Shown here: piece after piece, positions 34,972-43,348 of the stretch
Layout: every line of letters begins with the position of its first letter
Position numbering within the stretch: the first letter of the stretch is position 1
Assembly (NCBI RefSeq): GCF_020991085.1
Contig: NZ_CP087719.1
Coordinates: forward strand, 2,996,001-3,060,000
DNA length: 64,000 nucleotides
Source: Roseomonas sp. OT10
GTDB lineage: Bacteria; Pseudomonadota; Alphaproteobacteria; Acetobacterales; Acetobacteraceae
Reading direction: 5' to 3'
Translations under genes and position numbers: made by a program
The notes under the pieces: model-generated
What the model saw: the letters and a program-made list of their open reading frames with translations, nothing else
Database searches by the model: none
Told to the model about the DNA's origin: nothing

Positions 34972-37688
34972 CCGCGGCGCCCGCCGCCACGTTGCACGAT
35001 GTCCGGCACCACTATGGGCGCGTCGCCGCGCTGGACGGGGTGAGCCTCGACATCCCCGCCGGGGTGATGGCGGGTCTGGTGGGTCCCGACGGGGTGGGCA
35101 AGTCCACCCTGCTGGGCCTGCTCGCCGGGGTGCGCCGGCCGCAGGAGGGGGAGATCACGGCGCTCGGCGGCGACCTGCGCGATCCGCAGGTGCTGGTCCG
35201 GGCGCGGCAGCGCATCGCCTACATGCCCCAGGGGCTGGGGCGGAACCTGTACCAGACGCTGTCGGTGGCGGAGAACATCGACTACTTCGCCCGGCTCTTC
35301 GGCCAGGGTGCCGCGGAACGGAAGCAGCGCGCGGCGGAGCTGACGCGCGCCACCGGCCTCTCCCGCTTCCTGGACCGGCCGGCCGGCAAGCTCTCGGGCG
35401 GCATGAAGCAGAAGCTCTCCCTCTGCTGCGCGCTGGTGCGCGACCCCGACCTGCTGATCCTGGACGAGCCCACCACCGGCGTCGATCCGCTCTCCCGCCG
35501 GCAGTTCTGGACCCTGATCGACCGGCTGCGCGAGCGGCGCCCGCAGATGAACGTGCTGGTCGCCACCGCCTACATGGACGAGGCGCAGCGCTTCGACTGG
35601 CTGGCGGCGATGGATGCGGGGAAGGTCATCGCCACCGGCAGCCCGGCGGAGATCCTAGCGCGCACCAGCACCGACAGCCTGGAGGCGGCCTTCATCGCCC
35701 TGATGCCGGAGGAGCGGCGCCGCGGCTACCAGCCCGTGGTCATCACCCCGCCGACCCCGCATCCCGGCGAGGCGCCGGTGATCGAGGCGAAGGGCCTGAC
35801 CAAGCGCTTCGGCGACTTCGTGGCGGTGGACCACGTGAACCTCCGCATCGGCCGGGGCGAGATCTTCGGCTTCCTGGGCTCCAACGGCTCGGGCAAGAGC
35901 ACGACGATGCGCATGCTGACCGGGCTGCTGCCGGCCAGCGAGGGCGAGGCGCGCATCCTGGGCCAGCGCCCCGGCGCAGGCGGCGACGCGCGGCGGCAGG
36001 TCGGCTACATGTCCCAGTCCTTCTCGCTCTATGGCGAGCTGACGGTGCGGCAGAACCTCCAGCTGCATGCCGACCTGTTCCACCTGCCGTCCGACCGCGC
36101 CGCCGCGCGCATCGCCGCGGTGCTGCACGATTTCGACCTGGAGGGCGTCGCCGACGCCGCACCGGAATCCCTGCCGCTGGGCGTGCGGCAGCGGCTCCAG
36201 CTCGCGGCGGCCATGGTGCACGAGCCAGCGCTGCTGATCCTGGACGAGCCGACCTCGGGCGTCGATCCGGTGGCGCGCGACCTGTTCTGGCGACACCTGC
36301 TGCGCCTGTCGCGGGAGCAGGGGGTGACGATCTTCATCTCCACCCACTTCATGAACGAGGCGGAGCGCTGCGACCGCATCTCGTTGCAGCATGCCGGCCG
36401 CATCCTGGCCATGGGCCCGCCGGCCGAGCTGGTGGCGCAGCGCCACGCCGCCTCGCTGGAGGAGGCCTTCATCGGCTGGCTGGAGGAGGCCGCCGGGTCG
36501 CAGGACGGGGGGGACGCCCCGCTGCCGGAGCTGCCGTCCGGCGCGCGGCCGGCCGGGTCCTGGGTCTTCGACCCGCGCCGCCTGCTGGCCTGCGCCTGGC
36601 GGGAATCGCTGGAGCTGCTGCGCGACCCGATCCGCCTCGCCTTCGCGCTGCTGGGGCCGCTGCTGCTGACGCTCGCCTTCGGCTTCGGCATCTCCTTCGA
36701 TGTCGAGAACCTGCCCTATGCGGTGCTGGACGGCGACCGCACGCCGGAGAGCCGCGGGCTGCTGGAGAGCTTCGCCGGCTCCCGGTACTTCTCGGAGCGG
36801 CCGCCGCTCGCCGATGCGGCGGAGGCCGAGGCGCGCCTGCAGGCGGCCCGGATCGCCCTGGCGGTGGAGATTCCGCCGGGCTTCGGCCACGACCTGCGCC
36901 GCGGCGACCGGCCGGAGGTCGCGGTGGCCGTCGACGGCGCCATGCCCTTCCGCGCGGAGACGGCGCGCAGCTACGTGCTGGGCCTGGCGCAGACCTGGCT
37001 GCGCGACCAGCAGGCGCTCTCGCCCCTGCCGTACAGCCCCGCGCTGCTGACCCTCGAATCCCGCTTCCGCTACAATCAGGCCTTCCGCAGCGCCGTCGCC
37101 ATCGTGCCCGGCGTGATCATGCTGATGCTGATGCTGGTCCCCGCCATGCTCTCCGCCGTCGGCGTGGTGCGGGAGAAGGAGAGCGGCGCCATCGCCAACT
37201 TCCGCGCCACCCCCGTCACGGCGCCGGAATTCCTGATCGGCAAGCAGATCCCCTACATCGCCATCGCCCTGACCAGCTTCGTCACGCTGCTGCTGGTCGC
37301 CTGGCTGGTCTTCGACGTGCCCGTGCTGGGCTCCGGCGCCGCGCTGGCGGCGGGGGCGGTGCTCTACGTGCTGGCCTCCACCGGCTTCGGCCTGCTGGTC
37401 TCCGCCTTCGTCTCCAGCCAGGTGGCGGCGATCTTCGCCGCGGCCATCCTCTCCATCGTCCCGGCCGTGAACTTCTCCGGCCTGCTGGTGCCCACGGCCT
37501 CCCTCGCCGGCCCGGCGCGCGGCATCGGCCTCGCCTTCCCCGCGAGCTGGTTCCAGCAGATCTCGATCGGGGCGATGAGCAAGGGGCTGCGCTTCGCCGA
37601 GCTGTGGCACAACCACCTGATGCTGGCGGGCTTCGCCCTGCTGTTCATCGGCGCCGCCGCGCTGCTGCTGCGCAAGCAGGAGGCCTGA
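34968..37688 (+). CDS. rbbA: RbbA-type ABC transporter: two ATPase domains fused to a permease
   Basis: 906 residues. ATPase 1 has Walker A GPDGVGKSTLLGL (39-51), signature LSGGMKQKLSLCCALV and Walker B LLILDEPTTGVDPLS. ATPase 2 has GSNGSGKSTTMRM, a degenerate signature LPLGVRQRLQLAAAMV and LLILDEPTSGVDPVA. The last ~370 residues are an ABC-2 permease with a periplasmic domain and segments such as AIVPGVIMLMLMLVPAMLSA. E. coli RbbA is reported to associate with ribosomes, but this architecture is that of an exporter in the YhiI/YhhJ system. The GTG start is coupled to the fusion protein. Confidence 0.9.
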   Translation: MTAAPAATLHDVRHHYGRVAALDGVSLDIPAGVMAGLVGPDGVGKSTLLGLLAGVRRPQEGEITALGGDLRDPQVLVRARQRIAYMPQGLGRNLYQTLSVAENIDYFARLFGQGAAERKQRAAELTRATGLSRFLDRPAGKLSGGMKQKLSLCCALVRDPDLLILDEPTTGVDPLSRRQFWTLIDRLRERRPQMNVLVATAYMDEAQRFDWLAAMDAGKVIATGSPAEILARTSTDSLEAAFIALMPEERRRGYQPVVITPPTPHPGEAPVIEAKGLTKRFGDFVAVDHVNLRIGRGEIFGFLGSNGSGKSTTMRMLTGLLPASEGEARILGQRPGAGGDARRQVGYMSQSFSLYGELTVRQNLQLHADLFHLPSDRAAARIAAVLHDFDLEGVADAAPESLPLGVRQRLQLAAAMVHEPALLILDEPTSGVDPVARDLFWRHLLRLSREQGVTIFISTHFMNEAERCDRISLQHAGRILAMGPPAELVAQRHAASLEEAFIGWLEEAAGSQDGGDAPLPELPSGARPAGSWVFDPRRLLACAWRESLELLRDPIRLAFALLGPLLLTLAFGFGISFDVENLPYAVLDGDRTPESRGLLESFAGSRYFSERPPLADAAEAEARLQAARIALAVEIPPGFGHDLRRGDRPEVAVAVDGAMPFRAETARSYVLGLAQTWLRDQQALSPLPYSPALLTLESRFRYNQAFRSAVAIVPGVIMLMLMLVPAMLSAVGVVREKESGAIANFRATPVTAPEFLIGKQIPYIAIALTSFVTLLLVAWLVFDVPVLGSGAALAAGAVLYVLASTGFGLLVSAFVSSQVAAIFAAAILSIVPAVNFSGLLVPTASLAGPARGIGLAFPASWFQQISIGAMSKGLRFAELWHNHLMLAGFALLFIGAAALLLRKQEA

Positions 37689-37692
37689 CGCC

Positions 37693-38799
37693 TTGGGCCG
37701 CCTGTCCAACATCCTCTGGCTGGGGCTGAAGGAGCTGCGGGTGCTGCGCGCCGACCCGGTGCTGCTGGTGCTGCTGGCCTACACCTTCACCGTCGCCGTC
37801 TATACCGTCGCCACGGGGATGAAGACGGAGGTCCGCAACGCCGCCGTGGCGGTGGTGGACGAGGACCGCTCCGACCTCTCGCGCAGCCTCGCCGCCGCGC
37901 TGCTGCCGCCGCAGTTCCGGCCGGCCGTGCCCATTGCCGCGCCCGAGGTCGGGTCGGCTTTGGATGCCGGGCGCTTCACCTTCGTGCTGCAGATCCCGCC
38001 GCGCTTCGAATCGGACCTGCTGTCCGGCCATCCGGCGACGCTGGGGCTGGAGGTGGACGCCACGGCCATGTCCCAGGCGGGCAACGGCGCCTCCTATATC
38101 GGGCAGATCGTCCAGGCGGAGGTGGCGCAGCGCCTGGGCAGTCCGGCGGAGCCGCTGGACCTGGTGATCCGCACCCGCTTCAACCCGAACAGCCAGTCGG
38201 AATGGTTCACCTCCGTCATGCAGGTGGTGAACAGCACGCTGATCCTCTCCATCATCCTGCCCGGCGCCGCCCTGCTGCGCGAGCGCGAGCACGGCACGCT
38301 GGAGCACCTCCTGGCCATGCCGGTCGGGCCGCTGGAGATCCTGCTGGCCAAGATCGGCGCCAATGCGCTGGTCATCGTCGGCGCCGCCGTGCTGTCGCTG
38401 CTCTTCGTGGTGCGCGGGCTGCTGGGGGTGCCGGTCGCCGGCTCCATCCCCCTCTTCGTGCTGTGCACCGTGCTGTTCCAGGTCTCCGTCGCGGCGCTGG
38501 GCATCCTGCTGGCGACGATGACCAGCACCACGGGACAGTTCGGCCTGCTCGCCCTGCCGGCCATCATCCTGATGATGCTGCTCTCCGGCAGCATGACGCC
38601 GCTGGAAAGCATGCCCGACTGGCTGCAATACGCGGTGCAGGCGCTGCCCACGACCCAGTTCGTCGCCATCGCCCAGGCCATCCTCTACCGCGGCGCCGGG
38701 CTGGAGGTGGTGGCACCGCGTATGGCCGCCCTCGCGGCGTTGGGCCTCGGCTTCCTGAGCGTCACCTTCCTGCGCCTGCGTGCGACCCTGGCGGGATGA
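37693..38799 (+). CDS. ABC-2 type permease (YhhJ-like)
   Basis: 368 residues from a TTG preceded by AGGAGG, which decides the start. It has an N-terminal TM (VLLVLLAYTFTVAVYTVATG), a ~150-residue periplasmic domain including FTFVLQIPPRFESDLLSG, and five C-terminal TM segments with the ABC-2 loop PGAALLREREHGTLEHLLAM. It is the partner permease of the RbbA-type protein 4 nt upstream. Repeat copy C begins at the base after its TGA. Confidence 0.9.
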   Translation: MGRLSNILWLGLKELRVLRADPVLLVLLAYTFTVAVYTVATGMKTEVRNAAVAVVDEDRSDLSRSLAAALLPPQFRPAVPIAAPEVGSALDAGRFTFVLQIPPRFESDLLSGHPATLGLEVDATAMSQAGNGASYIGQIVQAEVAQRLGSPAEPLDLVIRTRFNPNSQSEWFTSVMQVVNSTLILSIILPGAALLREREHGTLEHLLAMPVGPLEILLAKIGANALVIVGAAVLSLLFVVRGLLGVPVAGSIPLFVLCTVLFQVSVAALGILLATMTSTTGQFGLLALPAIILMMLLSGSMTPLESMPDWLQYAVQALPTTQFVAIAQAILYRGAGLEVVAPRMAALAALGLGFLSVTFLRLRATLAG

Positions 38800-39208
38800 T
38801 CGCGGACGGTGCGATGCCCTGATCCATGCCGGCACGGGCTGCGCCCGTGGCCCGGGGGCAAGGCGCTGCCTCGCCCCCGTACCCCCACTCCGCCAGGACC
38901 CTGCGGGCCCTGGACCCGATCAGCGCTGCCGCGGGACAGCCTGCGACGGGGTCGAGGCGCCGAGGAGCCATGCTCCTCGGCAGGCACGGCCGCAGCATTC
39001 GCTGATGCCTATGAAGCTTTTTCAGGGGTCCGCCTGTCCGCGCTCCGTCAGGGTTCAGCCCGGAGGCTGACGGCAGCAGCCAGCGCCAGACTCCCAGCGG
39101 GACCGGGGCCCGCTTGTGGCCCCGGCAGGGGAGGGTCTGGGAGGGGACGGCGTCCCCTCCCAGTGCCGCCGCCCGACCACGACGGCACGACGGGTCAGGT
39201 CATCCGGT
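38800..39208 (+). repeat. Dispersed ~410-bp hairpin-rich element, copy C
   Basis: Inverted relative to copies A and B in the window, but in the same orientation relative to the gene it follows (the YhhJ-like permease). Stem-loop at 38959-38981 has arms GCCGAGGAGC/GCTCCTCGGC. Other hairpins include CACGGGC-tgc-GCCCGTG near its start, CCGGGGCC-cgcttgt-GGCCCCGG, and a palindrome within GGAGGGGACGGCGTCCCCTC. It fills the gap to the convergent aldo/keto reductase. Confidence 0.85.
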
Positions 39209-39216
39209 CGCCCGGA

Positions 39217-40047
39217 TCAGGCAACCTTGTCCCAGTCCGGCGCGAAATCCGGGTTCACCATGCGTCCGTTCTTGGGCAGGGCGGCGATGGCGGCGCGATC
39301 CTCGTCGTCCAGGCGCAGCTTCAGCGCATCGAGGTTGGACTGCTGGTTGGCCCGGCCGCTGGCCTTGGGCACGGCTGCCACCCCGTCCTGCTCCAGCAGC
39401 CAGGCCAGCGCGACCTGCGACGGAGCCGCGCCGTGCTTGCGCGCGATCGCCTGCATCGCCGGCAGGTCGGCCACGGTGTTGCGCGCGATGGGGCTGTAGG
39501 CGGTCAGCGCGATCTTGCGCGGCTGCATGTAGCCCAGCAGCGCCGCCTGGCTCAGCAGCACATGGTACTCGACCTGGTTGCAGGCGACGGGGACGCCGAG
39601 TTCCTCGACCACCTGCCGCAGCAGCGCGAGCGGGAAGTTGGCGACGCCGATCGCCCGCGCCTTGCCCTCCTCCTTCAGACGCACCAGCGCCTCCATCGTG
39701 CGCGGCAGGTCCCAGTCCTTGGCCGGCCAGTGGATCAGGAAGAGGTCCACGTACTCCGTGCGCAGCGCCCGCAGGCTGTTCTCCATGGAGCGGCGCATGG
39801 CCTCCGGGGCGAGGCTGTCCCACCAGACCTTGGTGGTGACGTGGATCTCGCCGCGCGGCACGGGGGCGCCGGCCAGCGCCTCGCCGATCGCCGCCTCGTT
39901 CTCGTAGCGCGCCGCGGTGTCGACGTGGCGGTAGCCGAGTTCCAGCCCCTGCCGCACCGCCCGCGTGCACTCCTCGCCCAGCATCGGCCAGGTGCCGAGT
40001 CCCAGCTTGGGCATATGCAGGCCGTGTTCCGTGATCGTCGGTGTCAT
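39217..40047 (-). CDS. Aldo/keto reductase (AKR5-like)
   Basis: 276 residues. It has LGLGTWPMLGEECTRAVRQG, the catalytic Asp/Tyr in HVDTAARYENEAAIGEAL, Lys in VTTKVWWDSL, His in LIHWPAKDWD, and the NADP site in AVPKASGRANQQSNLDAL. This is the 2,5-diketo-gluconate reductase/YafB-YqhE type, which reduces aldehydes and ketones in the cytosol with NADPH. It is not in an obvious operon, so the substrate is open. Confidence 0.87.
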   Translation of the reverse strand: MTPTITEHGLHMPKLGLGTWPMLGEECTRAVRQGLELGYRHVDTAARYENEAAIGEALAGAPVPRGEIHVTTKVWWDSLAPEAMRRSMENSLRALRTEYVDLFLIHWPAKDWDLPRTMEALVRLKEEGKARAIGVANFPLALLRQVVEELGVPVACNQVEYHVLLSQAALLGYMQPRKIALTAYSPIARNTVADLPAMQAIARKHGAAPSQVALAWLLEQDGVAAVPKASGRANQQSNLDALKLRLDDEDRAAIAALPKNGRMVNPDFAPDWDKVA

Positions 40048-40104
40048 GCGGTGGCCGCCTTCCGGTCGATGGGGGGCGGCACCGTTCCGCAGGATGCCGC
40101 CCCG

Positions 40105-40136
40105 GTCAATGATGGCGGGTCAATGATGGCGGGTCA
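40105..40136. repeat. 14-bp perfect tandem duplication at the hemJ stop
   Basis: GTCAATGATGGCGG occurs twice in direct succession (40105-40118, 40119-40132), followed by GTCA, whose last three bases are the complement of the hemJ stop. Read in the hemJ direction, the stop codon and the 11 bases after it are repeated once more downstream. Confidence 0.7.
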
Positions 40137-40580
40137 GAACGGCTTCACGATCACCATGATCACGATGACGATCATCAGCACCGTCGGAACCTCGTTGACG
40201 ATGCGCCAGTAGCGCGCCGTGTGGTCGCGGCGGTCGGCCGCGAAGCCCTTGCGCGCCACGGCGAGGTGGCCGTGCAGCGCGCTCATCAGCACGAAGCCGG
40301 TCATCTTCAGGTGCCACCAGCCGGCGGACCAGTCCACCACGCCGGGGATGGAGACCAGCAGCAGGCCGAGGAGCCAGGCCGCCCCCATCGCGGGATTGAT
40401 GATGGCCCGCAGCAGGCGGCGCTCCATCACCTTGAAGGTCTCGCTCTGCGGCGAGCCGGGCGGCACGTCGCTGTGGTATACGTAGAGGCGCGGCAGGTAG
40501 AACATGCCGGCCATCCAGGCGATCACCGCGATCAGGTGCAGCGCCTTGATCCAGGGGTACCAGGCGGCCAGCGCGCTCAT
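40134..40580 (-). CDS. hemJ: HemJ-type protoporphyrinogen IX oxidase
   Basis: 148 residues with four membrane segments: YPWIKALHLIAVIAWMAGMF near the start (conserved His), LLRAIINPAMGAAWLLGLLL, WWHLKMTGFVLMSALHGHL (conserved Lys and His) and PTVLMIVIVIMVIV. The spacing fits HemJ, the heme-binding membrane enzyme that oxidises protoporphyrinogen IX in many alphaproteobacteria. It overlaps the HAD hydrolase (ATGA), which in turn overlaps ferrochelatase, so all three are translated together. Confidence 0.9.
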   Translation of the reverse strand: MSALAAWYPWIKALHLIAVIAWMAGMFYLPRLYVYHSDVPPGSPQSETFKVMERRLLRAIINPAMGAAWLLGLLLVSIPGVVDWSAGWWHLKMTGFVLMSALHGHLAVARKGFAADRRDHTARYWRIVNEVPTVLMIVIVIMVIVKPF

Positions 40581-41275
40581 CGGCCCGCCTCCGCCAGCAG
40601 CCCCAGCCGGGCCGGCAGCTCCTCCAGCCGCCCGACCGTCTCGCGGGCGCCCGCGGCCAGCAGCGCCTCCGGGGCGCCGTGCCCGGCGAAGGCCAGCACG
40701 CGGCAGCCCGCCGCGGCGCCGGCGCGCACGCCGACGACGCTGTCCTCGATCACCGCGCAATCCTCCGGCCGGGCGCCGCAGGCGGCGGCCGCGGCGCGGT
40801 AGATGTCGGGCCAGGGCTTGGGCCGCTCCACGTCCTGGAAGGAGAAGACGCGCCCCTCGAAGGCCCAGGCGAAGCCCAGCTTCTCCAGCTTCACCCGCAG
40901 CTCCTCGCGCGAGGAGTTGGAGGCGAGCGCCAGCGGCAGGCCCGCCTGCCGCAGCCGGCGCAACAGCGCCTCGGCCCCCGGCATGGGGGGCACCTCGCGG
41001 GCCATGGTCTGCGTGACGCGGCGGGTGAAGTCGTCGAGCCAGCCAGGCGGCAGGGGGCCGGTGCGGGCTTCGATCAGGGGCACCATGTCGGGCAGGGACA
41101 GGCCCAGGAAGGTCCTGCCGGACTGCGCCGGGGTCAGCGCCCAGCCGCGTTCCGTCATCTCGGCCGAGATCAGCCGGTCCACGATGCCCTCGCTGTCCGC
41201 CAGCACGCCGTCGCAGTCGAACAGCACCGCCGCCGGACGGGAGGGCGCCGGGCGGGGATGGTGCGGCGCGCTCAT
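40577..41275 (-). CDS. HAD-superfamily hydrolase (phosphoglycolate phosphatase/CbbY-like)
   Basis: 232 residues. HAD motif I is LFDCDGVLADSEG, motif II Ser in LALASNSSREELR, motif III Lys in VERPKPWPDIY, and motif IV CAVIEDSVVGVRAG, with a helical C1 cap between motifs I and II. It should be a Mg-dependent phosphatase or mutase acting on a small sugar or glycolate phosphate. It sits between hemH and hemJ with 4-nt overlaps on both sides, so it is made together with the two heme enzymes although no heme step requires it. Confidence 0.87.
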   Translation of the reverse strand: MSAPHHPRPAPSRPAAVLFDCDGVLADSEGIVDRLISAEMTERGWALTPAQSGRTFLGLSLPDMVPLIEARTGPLPPGWLDDFTRRVTQTMAREVPPMPGAEALLRRLRQAGLPLALASNSSREELRVKLEKLGFAWAFEGRVFSFQDVERPKPWPDIYRAAAAACGARPEDCAVIEDSVVGVRAGAAAGCRVLAFAGHGAPEALLAAGARETVGRLEELPARLGLLAEAGR

Positions 41276-42477
41276 GCCGGGGCCTCCGCCGGGGCGCGCC
41301 GCGCGACCGTGGCGCGCCCATGCGGGCAGTCGCCATGGCGCTTCGGGCATTGCCGCCCGCCGGCCCAGGAGCACAGCCTCTCCCCCGCCCCGTCCGCCCG
41401 TCGCAGGGTGGCGGCGCCACGCCCCGCCGCCGCGCGGGCATGGCGCACCAGCCCGGCGAGAGAGGCGATGAAGCCGGGGTCGGAATTCTGCGCGGGAACG
41501 CGGAAATAGCCGGGGATGCCCAGCCTGTGCGCCACCTCGCGGTACTCCACGTCCAGTTCCACCAGCGTCTCCGAATGCTCCGACACGAAGGCGATGGGGC
41601 AGACCAGCACGGCCACCCCGTCGCGCGCCGCGGCCTCCAGCTCCTCCTCGATCGAGGGGGAGATCCACTTCTGCGGCGTGGCGCGGGACTGGTAGCAGGT
41701 GCGGGCGTCCAGCCCCTCGATCCCCAGCTTCTCCACCACGGCCGCGACGCTGCGCTCCACCTGCCACTGGTAGGGGTCGCCGTGGGCAACGATGCTCTCC
41801 GGCAGCCCGTGCGCCGAGAACAGCACCCGCAGCCCCGTCCCCTCCGGCGTGGCGGCCCGCGCCTCCTCCCAGCTCCGCCGCACGATCGCGGCGGTGGCGG
41901 CGGCGTAGCCCTCGTCCGAGTGCCAGCAGCACAGCGCCGCCGCCGGCACGTCCAGCCCGGCCGCCTTCGCCGCCGCGTGCCAGTCGTCCAGGCTGCTGCC
42001 CGTGGTCGTGGTGCTGAACTGCGGGTAGAGCGGCAGCAGCACCACCTCGTCCGGCTTCCATTCCGCGACCTCGCGCGCCGTCTGCGCCGCGAAGGGGTGC
42101 CAGTAGCGCATGGCGACGAAGCAGCGCGCCTCCGCCTCGCCGGCCAGGGCGGCCTCCAGCGCCTGGCCCTGCTCCTGCGTCAGCTCCAGCAGGGGCGAGC
42201 GGCCGCCCAGGATCGCGTAGTTCTCGCTGGCCGGCTTCAGCCGCCGCCAGGCGATCAGCCGCCCCAGCAGGGGCCGCAGCACGCCGGGGACACGCAGGAT
42301 GGCGGGGTCGGTGAAGAGGTTCACCAGGAAGGGCCGGATCGCCGCGGGCGAATCCGGCCCGCCCAGGTTCATCAGGACGATCGCGACGCGGGGCCTGGCG
42401 GCGGAACCGGCGGGACCGGGCCCGGCCGGGGCGGTCCGGGCGGGGGGAGAGACGGCGGTCGGGGCTGTGGCAGTCAT
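41272..42477 (-). CDS. hemH: Ferrochelatase with a C-terminal cysteine tail
   Basis: 401 residues. Family motifs: IVLMNLGGPDSPAAIRPFL, AMRYWHPFAAQTA, LPLYPQFSTTTTGSS, the catalytic His in LLFSAHGLPESIVAHGDPY, CYQSRATPQKWISPS and IAFVSEHSETLVELDVEY (catalytic Glu). It inserts Fe2+ into protoporphyrin IX. After residue ~360 comes an extension with Cys369, Cys377 and Cys384 (CSWAGGRQCPKRHGDC), resembling the [2Fe-2S]-binding tails of some bacterial and animal ferrochelatases. It is first gene of the hemH-HAD-hemJ operon. Confidence 0.92.
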   Translation of the reverse strand: MTATAPTAVSPPARTAPAGPGPAGSAARPRVAIVLMNLGGPDSPAAIRPFLVNLFTDPAILRVPGVLRPLLGRLIAWRRLKPASENYAILGGRSPLLELTQEQGQALEAALAGEAEARCFVAMRYWHPFAAQTAREVAEWKPDEVVLLPLYPQFSTTTTGSSLDDWHAAAKAAGLDVPAAALCCWHSDEGYAAATAAIVRRSWEEARAATPEGTGLRVLFSAHGLPESIVAHGDPYQWQVERSVAAVVEKLGIEGLDARTCYQSRATPQKWISPSIEEELEAAARDGVAVLVCPIAFVSEHSETLVELDVEYREVAHRLGIPGYFRVPAQNSDPGFIASLAGLVRHARAAAGRGAATLRRADGAGERLCSWAGGRQCPKRHGDCPHGRATVARRAPAEAPA

Positions 42478-42680
42478 GGATGGGCGGGAGATGACACGCG
42501 CCGCGCTCCGGTCAAGGCGATCCGACGCCAAACCCGCGCGAGGGCGCCCCGCGCCAGGCGGCCGGCGGCGCCGCATGGCCGACCCGCGACGGGTTGCCCC
42601 CGACCCCGCCGGACCCTAGGTGGTGGCCAACCGCCCCGCCCGCCGGGGCCACCCCTCGCACGGGATACAGAATCCTTCCG

Positions 42681-43259
42681 ATGAGCGACGACGCCCGTAC
42701 CCACACCCCGCCGGGGGCCGAGCCCGCGACCGGCGCGAACGACGATACCCCCGCCCCCTCCCCCGAGGCCGTGGCCGGCCCGGAGCGGATCGCCGCGCTT
42801 GAGGCGGAGGTCGCCGCGCTGAACGAGAAGTGGCTGCGCGCGGAGGCCGAGGCGCAGAACGCCCGCAACCGGCACCGCAAGGAGCTGGAGGACGCGCGCA
42901 ACTACGCCGTGCAGAAGTTCGCGACCGACGTGGCCGAGGCCGCCGACAACCTGCGCCGCGGGCTGGAAAGCCTGCCCCCCGCCGCCGAGGGCGAGCCGGA
43001 GCTGCTGGCCAAGCTGCGCGGCGGCTTCGAGGGGGTGGAGCGCGCCTTCCTCGGAATCCTGGAGCGCAACGGCGTGAAGCGGGTCGATGCCGCCGGCCAG
43101 CCCTTCGACCCCGCGCTGCACCAGGCGATGGCGGAGCAGCCCGCCCCGCCGGGCGTGGCGCCGGGCACGGTGATCCAGGCCTGGACCCCCGCCTGGACCC
43201 TGAACGGCCGGCTGCTGAAGCCCGCCATGGTGGTCGTCGCGGGCCAGCCGGCCGGCTGA
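42681..43259 (+). CDS. grpE: GrpE nucleotide exchange factor
   Basis: 192 residues. A disordered acidic start precedes the long coiled coil (AALEAEVAALNEKWLRAEAE, ARNRHRKELEDARNYAVQKF). The beta-wing domain at the C-terminus has PFDPALHQAMAEQPAPPGVA and LNGRLLKPAMVVVA. It releases ADP from DnaK. No dnaK, dnaJ or hrcA lies next to it. The ribosome-binding site is weak and I could not identify a sigma-32 promoter. Confidence 0.93.
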   Translation: MSDDARTHTPPGAEPATGANDDTPAPSPEAVAGPERIAALEAEVAALNEKWLRAEAEAQNARNRHRKELEDARNYAVQKFATDVAEAADNLRRGLESLPPAAEGEPELLAKLRGGFEGVERAFLGILERNGVKRVDAAGQPFDPALHQAMAEQPAPPGVAPGTVIQAWTPAWTLNGRLLKPAMVVVAGQPAG

Positions 43260-43270
43260 TCCCTGCAGGC

Positions 43271-43291
43271 CCCGGGGAGAATCCTCGGGGA
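43271..43291. terminator. Terminator-like hairpin after grpE
   Basis: CCCCGGGGA and TCCTCGGGG form a 9-bp stem with one G-T pair and a GAA loop. It starts 12 bp after the grpE stop, in the 89-bp gap before the convergent dehydrogenase gene. Confidence 0.5.
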
Positions 43292-43348
43292 CCCTCTGGG
43301 CGCCCCCCCGGGCAGCCCCGGGAGGAGCCCGCCACAGGCCGCGACGGC

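Noticed and set aside
42478-42680. Sigma-32 heat-shock promoter or CIRCE element before grpE
   Set aside because: No CTTG-type -35 with a matching -10, and no CIRCE inverted repeat, was found in the 203-bp gap.
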